Made by a program: the position numbers and the translations under genes | Shown: in pieces, positions 1 through 7,552 of the stretch | Numbering within the stretch: the stretch's first letter is position 1 | Layout: each line of letters begins with the position of its first letter | Notes under the pieces: generated by a model | What the model saw: only the letters and a program-made list of their open reading frames with translations | The model's database searches: none | What the model was told of the DNA's origin: nothing | Origin: NAT127 sp041655035 | Lineage (GTDB): Bacteria > Pseudomonadota > Gammaproteobacteria > Pseudomonadales > Porticoccaceae | Direction of reading: 5' to 3' | Assembly (NCBI GenBank): GCA_041655035.1 | Contig: JBAZCN010000129.1 | Coordinates: 1 to 9,608 of the forward strand | DNA: 9,608 nt

Positions 1-27
1 AATACCTATTGTCGTAGTCTTGTTCAC
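1..27 (-). CDS. IS110-family transposase, N-terminal fragment cut by the window edge
   Basis: Only the first nine codons lie in the window. A GTG at 27-25 is followed by codons for N-K-T-T-T-I-G-I. IS110-family transposases typically begin with a short stretch of this kind leading into IGIDLAK, where the Asp is the first residue of the RuvC-like DEDD catalytic site; the reading stops one residue before that Asp. A strong Shine-Dalgarno run (GAGGAGGAG, about 31-39 on the complementary strand) lies a few bases upstream, which supports the GTG start. The family moves circular intermediates and many members recognise targets through a structured element-encoded RNA. The call rests on nine residues plus the ribosome-binding site, so the family is likely but not proven. 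The rest of the gene lies left of the window. Confidence 0.62.
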
Positions 28-111
28 GGTCTCCTCCTCAACTCATTCAGATAGATGGCTTGAAAATCTATCTTGGCGCATCACGACGCCGGCTAGGAAG
101 GGGAGGAGACC
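28..111 (-). promoter_or_regulatory. Structured leader that can hide the transposase ribosome-binding site
   Basis: Bases 28-37 (GGTCTCCTCC) are the exact reverse complement of 102-111 (GGAGGAGACC). On the transposase strand the copy at 37-28 is the ribosome-binding site, ending at the start codon, and the copy at 111-102 is a matching anti-Shine-Dalgarno upstream. Inside this 10-bp stem lie a second perfect 8-bp hairpin, 49-56 paired with 66-73 around a 9-base loop, and a short 4-bp hairpin, 75-78 with 87-90. The predicted fold is therefore a closed multibranch structure that masks translation initiation. Sequestering the start site in read-through transcripts is a known restraint in other insertion sequences such as IS10 and IS50. 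Its role here is inferred. Confidence 0.55.
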
Positions 112-120
112 ATCTCATCA

Positions 121-445
121 CCCTATGCGGAGGAGATCGCGCATCGCGTGAAGCCATAGGGTACGTTGACGGAGGAAACGCACCGGCGGCCAGCATCGGT
201 CCCGGTGCGCTTCGTGCCTCAGCACACCCTATGAGGAGGAGATCGCGCATCGCGTGAAACCATAGGGTGCGTTGACGGAGGAAACGCACCGGCGGCCGGC
301 ATCGGTCCCGGTGCGCTTCGTGCCTCAGCACGCCCTATGCGGAGGAGATCGCGCATCGCGTGAAGCCATAGGGTACGTTGACGGAGGAAACGCACCGGCG
401 GCCGGCATCGGTCCCGGTGCGCTTCGTGCCTCAGCACACCCTATG
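121..445. repeat. Tandem array of three 106-bp palindromic (REP/BIME-like) units
   Basis: The units are 121-226, 227-332 and 333-438, followed by a 7-base stub (CCCTATG) at 439-445. Units 1 and 3 differ at one base; unit 2 differs from unit 3 at four. Each unit contains nested inverted repeats. In unit 1, 121-127 pairs with 155-161, 160-167 with 177-184 (one mismatch, perfect in unit 2), 179-186 with 202-209, and 204-210 with 222-228 (one mismatch). The unit can be read as two diverged copies of one element in opposite orientation: a forward arm starting CATAGGGTGCGTT and a reverse arm whose complement starts CATAGGGTGTGCT. That is the organisation of bacterial interspersed mosaic elements. 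Short reading frames across the array are by-products of the repeat. I see no gene between 28 and 603. Confidence 0.85.
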
Positions 446-482
446 GGGATACCGCCGGTCGAAGACGTTGCACAGGCCCTAC

Positions 483-518
483 GTGAGTAGATTGGTTTAA
501 GTGAGGAGATTGGTCTAA
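483..518. repeat. 18-bp tandem direct repeat upstream of the exported-protein gene
   Basis: Bases 483-500 and 501-518 are adjacent copies differing at two positions (core AGATTGGT, then T or C, then TAA). The pair lies about 85 bases before the start codon at 604, between the palindrome array and the gene. It could be a repeated operator or a local duplication. I see no convincing -35/-10 pair to anchor it. Confidence 0.5.
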
Positions 519-603
519 CTTGATAGTCGCCGCGCGACCAAAGCGCCGCGACGGGGCAAAAACCATCACTCGCCCCATTCAATCCCAAACAGGAGATCCA
601 CCC

Positions 604-1032
604 ATGCACATTCAGAATATCAAGAAGTATCTCGTCGCCACCCTGCTCTGCCTGCTGACGCCGCTGGCCTTCTCCGAGGCCGGGGATACGGGGGGTGAAA
701 ATGGCCAGCCCGTCAGTGTTCTGGCGCAGATCCTCAGCGACCTCAATCACATCCCGAGCGCCGAGCAGAAGGCCGAACTTCAGGCCATCGGCGACGACGC
801 CAACAACAGCCAGGCGGTGCGCACCATCGCCTCGGCCATCCATGATATGCAGCACAGCGTCGCCGCCGGCGACCGCGAAAAGCTCCAGGCCATCGCCGAT
901 GACGCCAGCGCCACGGCCCAGGAGAAGGAACTCGCGGATATTCTCCTCGACGTGGTTCACCAGCCCGATGAGAGCGCCAAGACGAAGTTGATGGGCCTGC
1001 AAGACACCGCCGCTACGGAAGAGCACCACTGA
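604..1032 (+). CDS. Exported alpha-helical protein with three 35-residue repeats, function unknown
   Basis: This encodes a 142-residue protein that I do not recognise. The ATG at 604 is preceded by AGGAGA at 591-596, so it is preferred over an in-frame TTG at 520, which lacks such a site. Residues 1-26 form a Sec signal peptide: Lys at 7-8, a hydrophobic core at about 9-23, and likely cleavage after S-E-A (26). Cys16 is not in a lipobox because Leu precedes it. The mature part is three repeats in exact 35-residue register. LQAIGDDA starts at 59, LQAIADDA at 94 and LMGLQDTA at 129; each is preceded by a helix carrying D-x2-H, at D46/H49, D81/H84 and D116/H119. The mature protein has no cysteine and ends EEHH. 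It is probably periplasmic or secreted and built of helical hairpins. The conserved Asp/His pairs might bind a metal or simply be structural. Confidence 0.8.
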   Translation: MHIQNIKKYLVATLLCLLTPLAFSEAGDTGGENGQPVSVLAQILSDLNHIPSAEQKAELQAIGDDANNSQAVRTIASAIHDMQHSVAAGDREKLQAIADDASATAQEKELADILLDVVHQPDESAKTKLMGLQDTAATEEHH

Positions 1033-1067
1033 CAGGCGTCCCGCCCAGCGGGTCGACGGCGCACCAA

Positions 1068-1094
1068 CAGGCCCCTCGGCTGCCGAGGGGCCTG
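1068..1094. terminator. Perfect 12-bp hairpin between convergent genes
   Basis: CAGGCCCCTCGG (1068-1079) pairs perfectly with 1083-1094 around a 3-base loop. It lies 35 bases after the stop of the exported-protein gene and 30 bases beyond the stop of the convergent gene ending at 1125, as expected for a two-way terminator. The T tract is poor on both sides (GTTT at 1097-1100 on the plus strand), so termination may be incomplete or need Rho. Confidence 0.7.
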
Positions 1095-1124
1095 GCGTTT
1101 AGCGCGTCGAATCGCCGCCAGCCA

Positions 1125-3425
1125 TCAGGTCAGCAGCCTCGCCGTCAATGACACCAGGTCGTTGCAGAGGGGCAGAGAGCCGATCAGGCCGGCGTTGGCG
1201 GCGACGCGTTTCTTGCCCTTGATCAGCCGCTTGAAGTTCATCTTGAAGTCGAACAGGTGGAACGGCAGGCGATTGATGGCATGGAAGCGCCGGTCGAGGC
1301 CCTGCAGGTAGAGGGTCATGAATTCCACCCGGCCGGGCCAGTCCAGCTTGTAACAGGTGCGCTTGAGGTCGGACAGCCGTTTGGCCAGCGGCGTCGAGGT
1401 GTTGAAGAACCGCGTCCGTCCGGTATCGATCAGGGAGAAGCTGAGCTGGCCGTCCGTTTCGATATGGACCAGGATGTTGCCGCCCGTCAGATCGCGGAAG
1501 TAGGTGCCCGCGCCGTGGAGCCTGAGCAGGAAGGCGCTCAGCCGGGCAAAGAAATCCTTTCTGGCGATGCCCAGCCACGTCGTCTCTCCCCTGGCGAAGG
1601 CGGAGAAGAAATCGCGCACCGACGGCACATCGCCGGCATATTCGCAGATATACCAGTTATTGAGCGTGTCCTTGCCTTCGGCGCGTTCGAAATACGCCAC
1701 CGGAAGCGGGGACGCCAGCCCGAAACGCAGCAACTGGCAGGCGCCGTTCCAGCTGCGCAGCCCCTTGGAGGGCTTGAAGTAGTCGTTGACCTTCTTGTTG
1801 AGACGCAGGCGGTGGGGTTTCTTGGCCGCCAGCAGCCTGCCGGGCTGCCGGGGATCGGGCAGCGTCCAGATGATATTGCGGGACTTGCGCAGCACCGCCG
1901 GCTTTTCCGGCGGCGCGAGGCGGTCGGGATGCAGCGCCGCGATCAGCTGGTCGGCCTGCTCGCGGTCGGCGGCAAACACCAGGCCCCGCCACTGCGCGTC
2001 GCGGTAATTGAAGTAGCGGCCACCGGCGCGGTTGCCGTCCACCCGGACATTGGGGAAGACATCGACATCGCCGGCCACCGCTACCCGCCGGGACAGCGGC
2101 CAGCGCAGGTACAGCGGCGATTCGGTGACCAGGTCCGGGATATCCTCGATCAACTGACCGTCCCTGGACAGGCACTCGGCGGCCTCCAGATCGGCCGCGC
2201 TGTAGAGCGCGCGCAGCTCCGCCACCCGGGTATTGGTCGTCCACAGGGCGTGGAGGCGGTGTTCGCCGCGCTCGAATTCGTGCACCTGCAGCGCCTGGGC
2301 GGCGGTGCATTTGCCGACATAGCGGGAGCCGGGGATCAGCCGGCTGAAGCAGGCGAAGGCATGGAAGGCGGGCCTCACCCGGTAGTCCTCGAGGCGGCCG
2401 TTGTTGGAGCCGTAATAGGCGACCAGTTCCAGTTCGGCTTCCTTGCCGGTGCCGTCGTCCACCAGCCCTTCCCGCTGGCTTACCAGCGGGCCCCAGTAGG
2501 CGCGGTCGAGCCCGCCGGACGCCGCGGCGAGCACCATGTAGCGGGCGATATAGTCGGCCTGCTTCTCCTCGCTGGCGACAATGCGGCGGGCGATGCGCTT
2601 GATGGTCCAGAACGCGGTGGTCGACCAGGTCTTGCCCACCGCGTAGTGATCGCTGAGACCGGCCAGCAGGCGCGCCTTCTTCACCAGGTTGAGCTTGTGC
2701 AGCGGCGCCAGCCGGCGGCCGAGAACCTTGTGGTCGAAAAACTCCGGTTCGATGGCGCGCTCGGCAAACAGGTTGTCGGTGTGGATATCGGGCAAGGTGC
2801 CATGGCGGGTCATCACCGACAAAAAGCCGGCGTTGAGCGGCGGCTCGAAATCGCTGACGTTGGGGCCGGCGACGACGATATTGCGCCGGCGCAGCTCGTG
2901 GTAGGCGATGGTCCACGCCGCCATGAAGTGCTCCAGGGTCTCGTAGCCCGACCAGCTGCGCCGGTTGACGGTATTGCCCACCTCGACGGCCTCCACCCGG
3001 TTGCCGAAACGGTCGAGGGCCGCGACCACGAACTGCCGCCAGCGCTCCTGGCCTTCGCCGGTGAGCATCTGCCGGGCCTCGGCGGGCGGCGGCACCAGGC
3101 GCAGCAGCACCCGGAAGTCGTCGCCGAGCAAGCGTTCGAGAAACCGCGCGGTGTGGTCGTCGGGGGAGGCGTAACTGTAGTCCAGCCGCACCTGGCCGAT
3201 GCCGAGGCCATGCAGATAGTCGATGATCTGGCTGTCGGAAGCGGGATCGGCCATGCTGGCGACACAGATGGCGGGAAAGTCCTCCGGCACCTGGTGGCCG
3301 CCCCGCGGGTGGTGCCCCTCGGCGAGCCGGAACTTGCCCTTGAACAGATAGCCCGCGACCGCGCTGCTGAAGACGAGGCGGTCGATCATCGGGGAACGTG
3401 CGGGGATAGTGTCACGATGGGGCAT
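1125..3425 (-). CDS. Fusion of a glycosidase-like TIM barrel with a Kdo/InaA-type kinase domain
   Basis: This is a 766-residue protein with no signal peptide, so probably cytoplasmic. Residues about 45-410 look like a clan-A glycoside hydrolase barrel: V-E-V-G-N-T-V-N at 146-154 sits where these enzymes carry the W-N-E-P acid/base motif, and G-K-T-W-S-T (264-269) sits where T-E-x-G-W would carry the nucleophile. Both glutamates appear to be missing. Residues about 510-710 resemble lipopolysaccharide kinases: a Lys pair at 535-536, H637-G638, catalytic loop R644-D645-L with N650, and I-D-T-G at 666-669 as the metal-binding motif. About 55 residues follow. An alternative ATG for residue 13 lies at 3389-3387; neither start has a good ribosome-binding site. 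A role in phosphorylating a surface sugar, with the barrel binding glycan, is inferred. Azurin upstream is codirectional but 225 bp away. Confidence 0.72.
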   Translation of the reverse strand: MPHRDTIPARSPMIDRLVFSSAVAGYLFKGKFRLAEGHHPRGGHQVPEDFPAICVASMADPASDSQIIDYLHGLGIGQVRLDYSYASPDDHTARFLERLLGDDFRVLLRLVPPPAEARQMLTGEGQERWRQFVVAALDRFGNRVEAVEVGNTVNRRSWSGYETLEHFMAAWTIAYHELRRRNIVVAGPNVSDFEPPLNAGFLSVMTRHGTLPDIHTDNLFAERAIEPEFFDHKVLGRRLAPLHKLNLVKKARLLAGLSDHYAVGKTWSTTAFWTIKRIARRIVASEEKQADYIARYMVLAAASGGLDRAYWGPLVSQREGLVDDGTGKEAELELVAYYGSNNGRLEDYRVRPAFHAFACFSRLIPGSRYVGKCTAAQALQVHEFERGEHRLHALWTTNTRVAELRALYSAADLEAAECLSRDGQLIEDIPDLVTESPLYLRWPLSRRVAVAGDVDVFPNVRVDGNRAGGRYFNYRDAQWRGLVFAADREQADQLIAALHPDRLAPPEKPAVLRKSRNIIWTLPDPRQPGRLLAAKKPHRLRLNKKVNDYFKPSKGLRSWNGACQLLRFGLASPLPVAYFERAEGKDTLNNWYICEYAGDVPSVRDFFSAFARGETTWLGIARKDFFARLSAFLLRLHGAGTYFRDLTGGNILVHIETDGQLSFSLIDTGRTRFFNTSTPLAKRLSDLKRTCYKLDWPGRVEFMTLYLQGLDRRFHAINRLPFHLFDFKMNFKRLIKGKKRVAANAGLIGSLPLCNDLVSLTARLLT

Positions 3426-3619
3426 GGAGAGGCTGGTTCCAGTCGGTGGTCACGGGTACCCCGACAGCTCTTACGGGGACCGGGGATTCTATCAACCGTT
3501 CACGCCCAGCGAAAGTACAAGCGCCACCGGCCCACGGCAACCGTTGCCAGGAAGGCGGTGGCGGCGGGTAATCTGCGAGGGAAAGCGGAACCGCGCCCTC
3601 CGCTGCCGGGCAGCGACAA

Positions 3620-3645
3620 CCGAGGCCGCTGCCATCAGCGCTCGG
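3620..3645 (-). terminator. Possible terminator hairpin after azurin
   Basis: A 9-bp stem pairs 3620-3624 and 3627-3630 with 3637-3645, with a 2-base bulge at 3625-3626 and a 6-base loop. It begins a few bases past the azurin stop codon. No run of T follows on the minus strand, so intrinsic termination is uncertain. The remaining sequence of 3426-3619 shows no gene. Confidence 0.3.
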
Positions 3646-3650
3646 ACGCC

Positions 3651-4103
3651 TTACTCGATGATGAACTTGCCGTTCATTTGCACCCAGTGGCCTGGGAAGG
3701 AGCAGAAATAGGTGTATTCGGTTGACTTGTCGAGGTCTGACAGGTCAAAGGTGATGGTGGTGCTCTCGCCACCACCGACCAGCTCGGTATAGGCGATGAT
3801 GGCGCCCTTGTCGTCGGGCAGATACTCTTTTTCCAGCCCCGCGGTCTGGCCGGACTGGGCGATTTCGCGCCAGTTTGCCGTCTCCGCCAGAACCCAGTTG
3901 TGGCCCATGGCGTTGACCGGCAATTTGCCGCTATGGGTCAGGGTCAGCTTGACCTCTTCGCAACTGGACGGCACGGTGATTTCCGTCTTGCTGAACTTCA
4001 TCATGTCGTCGCCCGCAATCTCCACCTCACAGTCGTTGGCCAACACCTGGCCGGCAGCCAGACCGAGGGCGAACAGGGCAAGCAGGGGTTTATGGATTCT
4101 CAT
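3651..4103 (-). CDS. azu: Azurin, periplasmic type 1 blue copper protein
   Basis: This 150-residue precursor gives a mature protein of about 128 residues, the usual azurin size. The signal peptide ends at V-L-A (20-22), with the mature chain starting N-D-C. The copper site is complete: His68 (in G-H-N-W, with Gly67 as the axial carbonyl donor), Cys134, His139 and Met143 in the C-terminal pattern C-S-F-P-G-H-W-V-Q-M. Cys25 and Cys48 should form the conserved disulfide. Azurins carry single electrons between periplasmic partners such as c-type cytochromes, nitrite reductase or cytochrome c peroxidase; no such partner is in the window. An AAAGGAG ribosome-binding site sits about six bases before the ATG at 4103. 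The gene follows radA on the same strand after 89 bp and appears to have its own promoter. Confidence 0.96.
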   Translation of the reverse strand: MRIHKPLLALFALGLAAGQVLANDCEVEIAGDDMMKFSKTEITVPSSCEEVKLTLTHSGKLPVNAMGHNWVLAETANWREIAQSGQTAGLEKEYLPDDKGAIIAYTELVGGGESTTITFDLSDLDKSTEYTYFCSFPGHWVQMNGKFIIE

Positions 4104-4142
4104 GATCGACTCCTTTGTCGTCAGGTAGGGGGAAGCGCCGAA

Positions 4143-4153
4143 AGTATAGTCAA
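4143..4153 (-). promoter_or_regulatory. Candidate promoter element for azurin
   Basis: On the minus strand TTGACT (4153-4148) overlaps TATACT (4148-4143), about 40 bases before the azurin start. TATACT matches the -10 consensus at five of six positions, but nothing good lies 17 bases upstream of it. TTGACT could instead be a -35 with a weak -10 downstream. I see no clear FNR/ANR box. Confidence 0.35.
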
Positions 4154-4165
4154 ATTATCCGCCAC

Positions 4166-4185
4166 CGCGAGGTTGGGCCCTCGCG
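4166..4185 (-). terminator. Possible radA terminator hairpin
   Basis: CGCGAGG (4166-4172) pairs perfectly with 4179-4185 around a 6-base loop, just beyond the radA stop codon at 4195-4193. The next T-rich bases on the minus strand (ATAATTTG) are several positions further on, so this is a weak candidate. Confidence 0.33.
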
Positions 4186-4192
4186 CCGCCCG

Positions 4193-5569
4193 CTAGCCGT
4201 CCATCGCCGCCAGGGCATCCGCCACCTTGCGCACCGCCACCACCTCCATGCCGCGGATCGCCTGCCGGGGGGCGTTGGCGACCGGCACGATGGCACGGCT
4301 GAAACCGTGCTTGGCGGCCTCGCGCAGGCGCTCCTGGCCATTGGGCACCGGGCGGATTTCGCCGGCCAGGCCCACTTCGCCGAAGATCACCCAGTCGCGG
4401 GGGATGGGGCGATCGCGGAAGCTGGAGATCACCGCCAGCAGCAGGGCCAGGTCGGCGCTGGTCTCCGTCACCTTGACGCCGCCCACCACGTTCACGAACA
4501 CGTCCTGATCGCCCACCATGATGCCGCCGTGGCGGTGCAACACGGCGAGCAGCATCGCCAGGCGGTTGTGGTCGAGGCCGACAGTGACCCGCCGCGGATT
4601 GCCGAGGTGGCTGTCGTCCACCAGCGCCTGCAGCTCCACCAGCAGCGGCCGGGTGCCCTCCCAGATCACCATCACCGCGCTGCCGGAAGCCACCTCGTCG
4701 CCGCGTTGCAGGAAGATGGCGGAGGGATTGGCGACTTCCTTGAGGCCCTTTTCGGTCATCGCGAACACCCCCAGTTCGTTGACCGCCCCGAAGCGGTTCT
4801 TGTGGCTGCGCAGCGTTCTGAAATGGCTGTCCTGAGAGCCTTCGAGCATCAGCGAACAGTCGATCATATGCTCCAGTACCTTCGGCCCCGCCAGGCTGCC
4901 GTCCTTGGTGACGTGGCCCACCAGCAGCAACACGGTATGCGTCTCCTTGGCATAGCGCACCAGCATGGCGGCGCTCTCCCGCACCTGGGAGACGCTGCCC
5001 GGGGCTGAGGCGATATCGTCGAGGTGCATCACCTGGATCGAGTCGACCACCAGGATCCGCGGCTTGAGGGTGTGCGCGGTGGCGCAGATGGTTTCCGTCG
5101 AGGTTTCCGCCATTACCCGCACCTGCTCCAAGGGCAGGCCGAGACGCTGGGCGCGCATCGCCACCTGCTGGGGTGATTCCTCGCCGGTCACGTACAGCGT
5201 GCTGTGGTGCTCGGCCAGGGCGCACAGGGTTTGCAGCAACAGGGTGCTCTTGCCGGCGCCGGGCTCGCCGCCGATCAGGATGCATGAGCCCGGCACCAGG
5301 CCGCCGCCGAGCACCAGGTCCAGCTCCCGGGCGCCGGTGGCGATGCGCGGGATCTCGTCGACGGCAATATCGGCCAGCACCTTCACCGCGCCGTCGGCGG
5401 CGCCGGCATAGCCCCCGCTGCCGCGGCGGCTCGCTGTCGGCCGGGCCGCCGCCAGGCGCACTTCGCTCAGGCTGTTCCAGGCGCCGCACTCGCCACACTG
5501 CCCCTGCCACTTGGCAAAATCGGCGCCGCACTCGTTGCAGACGTAGGCGGTGGCGGGTTTCTTGGCCAT
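4193..5569 (-). CDS. radA: DNA repair protein RadA (Sms), ATP-dependent recombination helicase
   Basis: This is a 458-residue protein, very close to the E. coli RadA length. The order of motifs is typical. A four-cysteine zinc finger comes first (C11, C14, C25, C28). The RecA-like ATPase core has Walker A G-G-E-P-G-A-G-K-S-T at 100-109 and a Walker B strand I-L-V-V-D-S at 172-177. The RadA-specific K-N-R-F-G motif is at 257-261, and a Lon-protease-like C-terminal domain follows. RadA promotes branch migration and processing of recombination intermediates, working with RecA. The start is placed at the ATG at 5569, giving M-A-K-K before the zinc finger; the open frame continues further upstream but that extension lacks family similarity. 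The ribosome-binding site is weak. It is divergent from ettA across 225 bp. Confidence 0.96.
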   Translation of the reverse strand: MAKKPATAYVCNECGADFAKWQGQCGECGAWNSLSEVRLAAARPTASRRGSGGYAGAADGAVKVLADIAVDEIPRIATGARELDLVLGGGLVPGSCILIGGEPGAGKSTLLLQTLCALAEHHSTLYVTGEESPQQVAMRAQRLGLPLEQVRVMAETSTETICATAHTLKPRILVVDSIQVMHLDDIASAPGSVSQVRESAAMLVRYAKETHTVLLLVGHVTKDGSLAGPKVLEHMIDCSLMLEGSQDSHFRTLRSHKNRFGAVNELGVFAMTEKGLKEVANPSAIFLQRGDEVASGSAVMVIWEGTRPLLVELQALVDDSHLGNPRRVTVGLDHNRLAMLLAVLHRHGGIMVGDQDVFVNVVGGVKVTETSADLALLLAVISSFRDRPIPRDWVIFGEVGLAGEIRPVPNGQERLREAAKHGFSRAIVPVANAPRQAIRGMEVVAVRKVADALAAMDG

Positions 5570-5602
5570 GGTGTGGGATCCGTGTCGGGTTGCGGGAAGG
5601 GC

Positions 5603-5608
5603 AGTATA
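5603..5608 (-). promoter_or_regulatory. Candidate -10 box for radA
   Basis: TATACT on the minus strand (5608-5603) lies 33 bases before the radA ATG and matches the sigma-70 -10 consensus at five of six positions. No convincing -35 is visible about 17 bases upstream, so recognition would be weak or activator-assisted. Confidence 0.38.
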
Positions 5609-5731
5609 GCGGGGTTGCCGGCACCCGGCGCAGGTTCCGGCCGCGCCTTCCCGGCCGGCCGCCACGGAGGAGCCAGCGGCGATGACGCCCGGCGCCGCGA
5701 CACCCAGCACGGGCCGGCGCCGCGCCACGGC

Positions 5732-5759
5732 TTGCACAGGTTTGCCCGTAGGCTACAAT
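5732..5759 (+). promoter_or_regulatory. Candidate sigma-70 promoter for ettA
   Basis: TTGCAC (5732-5737) and TACAAT (5754-5759) are separated by 16 bases. The -10 matches at five of six positions and the -35 at three. Transcription would start near 5766, leaving a short leader before the ATG at 5795. Confidence 0.5.
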
Positions 5760-5794
5760 CCCGCCACACACCCTCAGCGATGATCCAGGTAACC

Positions 5795-7459
<1,665 letters not shown>

Positions 7460-7483
7460 TCGCCATACGCAAAAACATCACAG

Positions 7484-7510
7484 GGCAGGGAGGCCCTTAT
7501 GAGCCCTGCC
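7484..7510. terminator. Hairpin between convergent ettA and permease genes
   Basis: GGCAGGG (7484-7490) pairs perfectly with 7504-7510 around a 13-base loop. It lies 25 bases after the ettA stop and 43 bases beyond the permease stop. On the minus strand a run of five T follows shortly after the stem (complement of AAAAA at 7471-7475), so it fits termination of the permease better than of ettA. The long loop lowers confidence. Confidence 0.42.
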
Positions 7511-7552
7511 GGGTGCAGGGAACAGGCCGAAGCCAATACCGGGGGCTGCCAC

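Noticed and set aside
121..445. CRISPR array or integron attC array
   Set aside because: The units are contiguous with no variable spacers, so not CRISPR. No cassette genes lie between them and no integrase is present, so not attC sites.
604..660. Lipoprotein signal at Cys16 of the exported protein
   Set aside because: The residue before the cysteine is Leu, not Gly, Ala or Ser, and a normal signal peptidase I site follows at 26.
325..1029. A 234-codon minus-strand frame across the array and the exported-protein gene
   Set aside because: Part of it translates repeat sequence and the rest is antisense to a gene with a good ribosome-binding site and signal peptide.
3601..3615. CGCTGCC/GGCAGCG palindrome downstream of azurin as a terminator
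   Set aside because: The arms leave only a one-base loop and no T run follows on either strand; it is more likely a chance GC-rich palindrome.
1257..3725. An 822-codon open frame on the plus strand opposite the kinase-fusion gene
   Set aside because: It has no recognisable domain and its composition (rich in Gly, Ala, Arg, Gln, Val) is what high-GC antisense sequence gives. The minus frame has clear kinase motifs.
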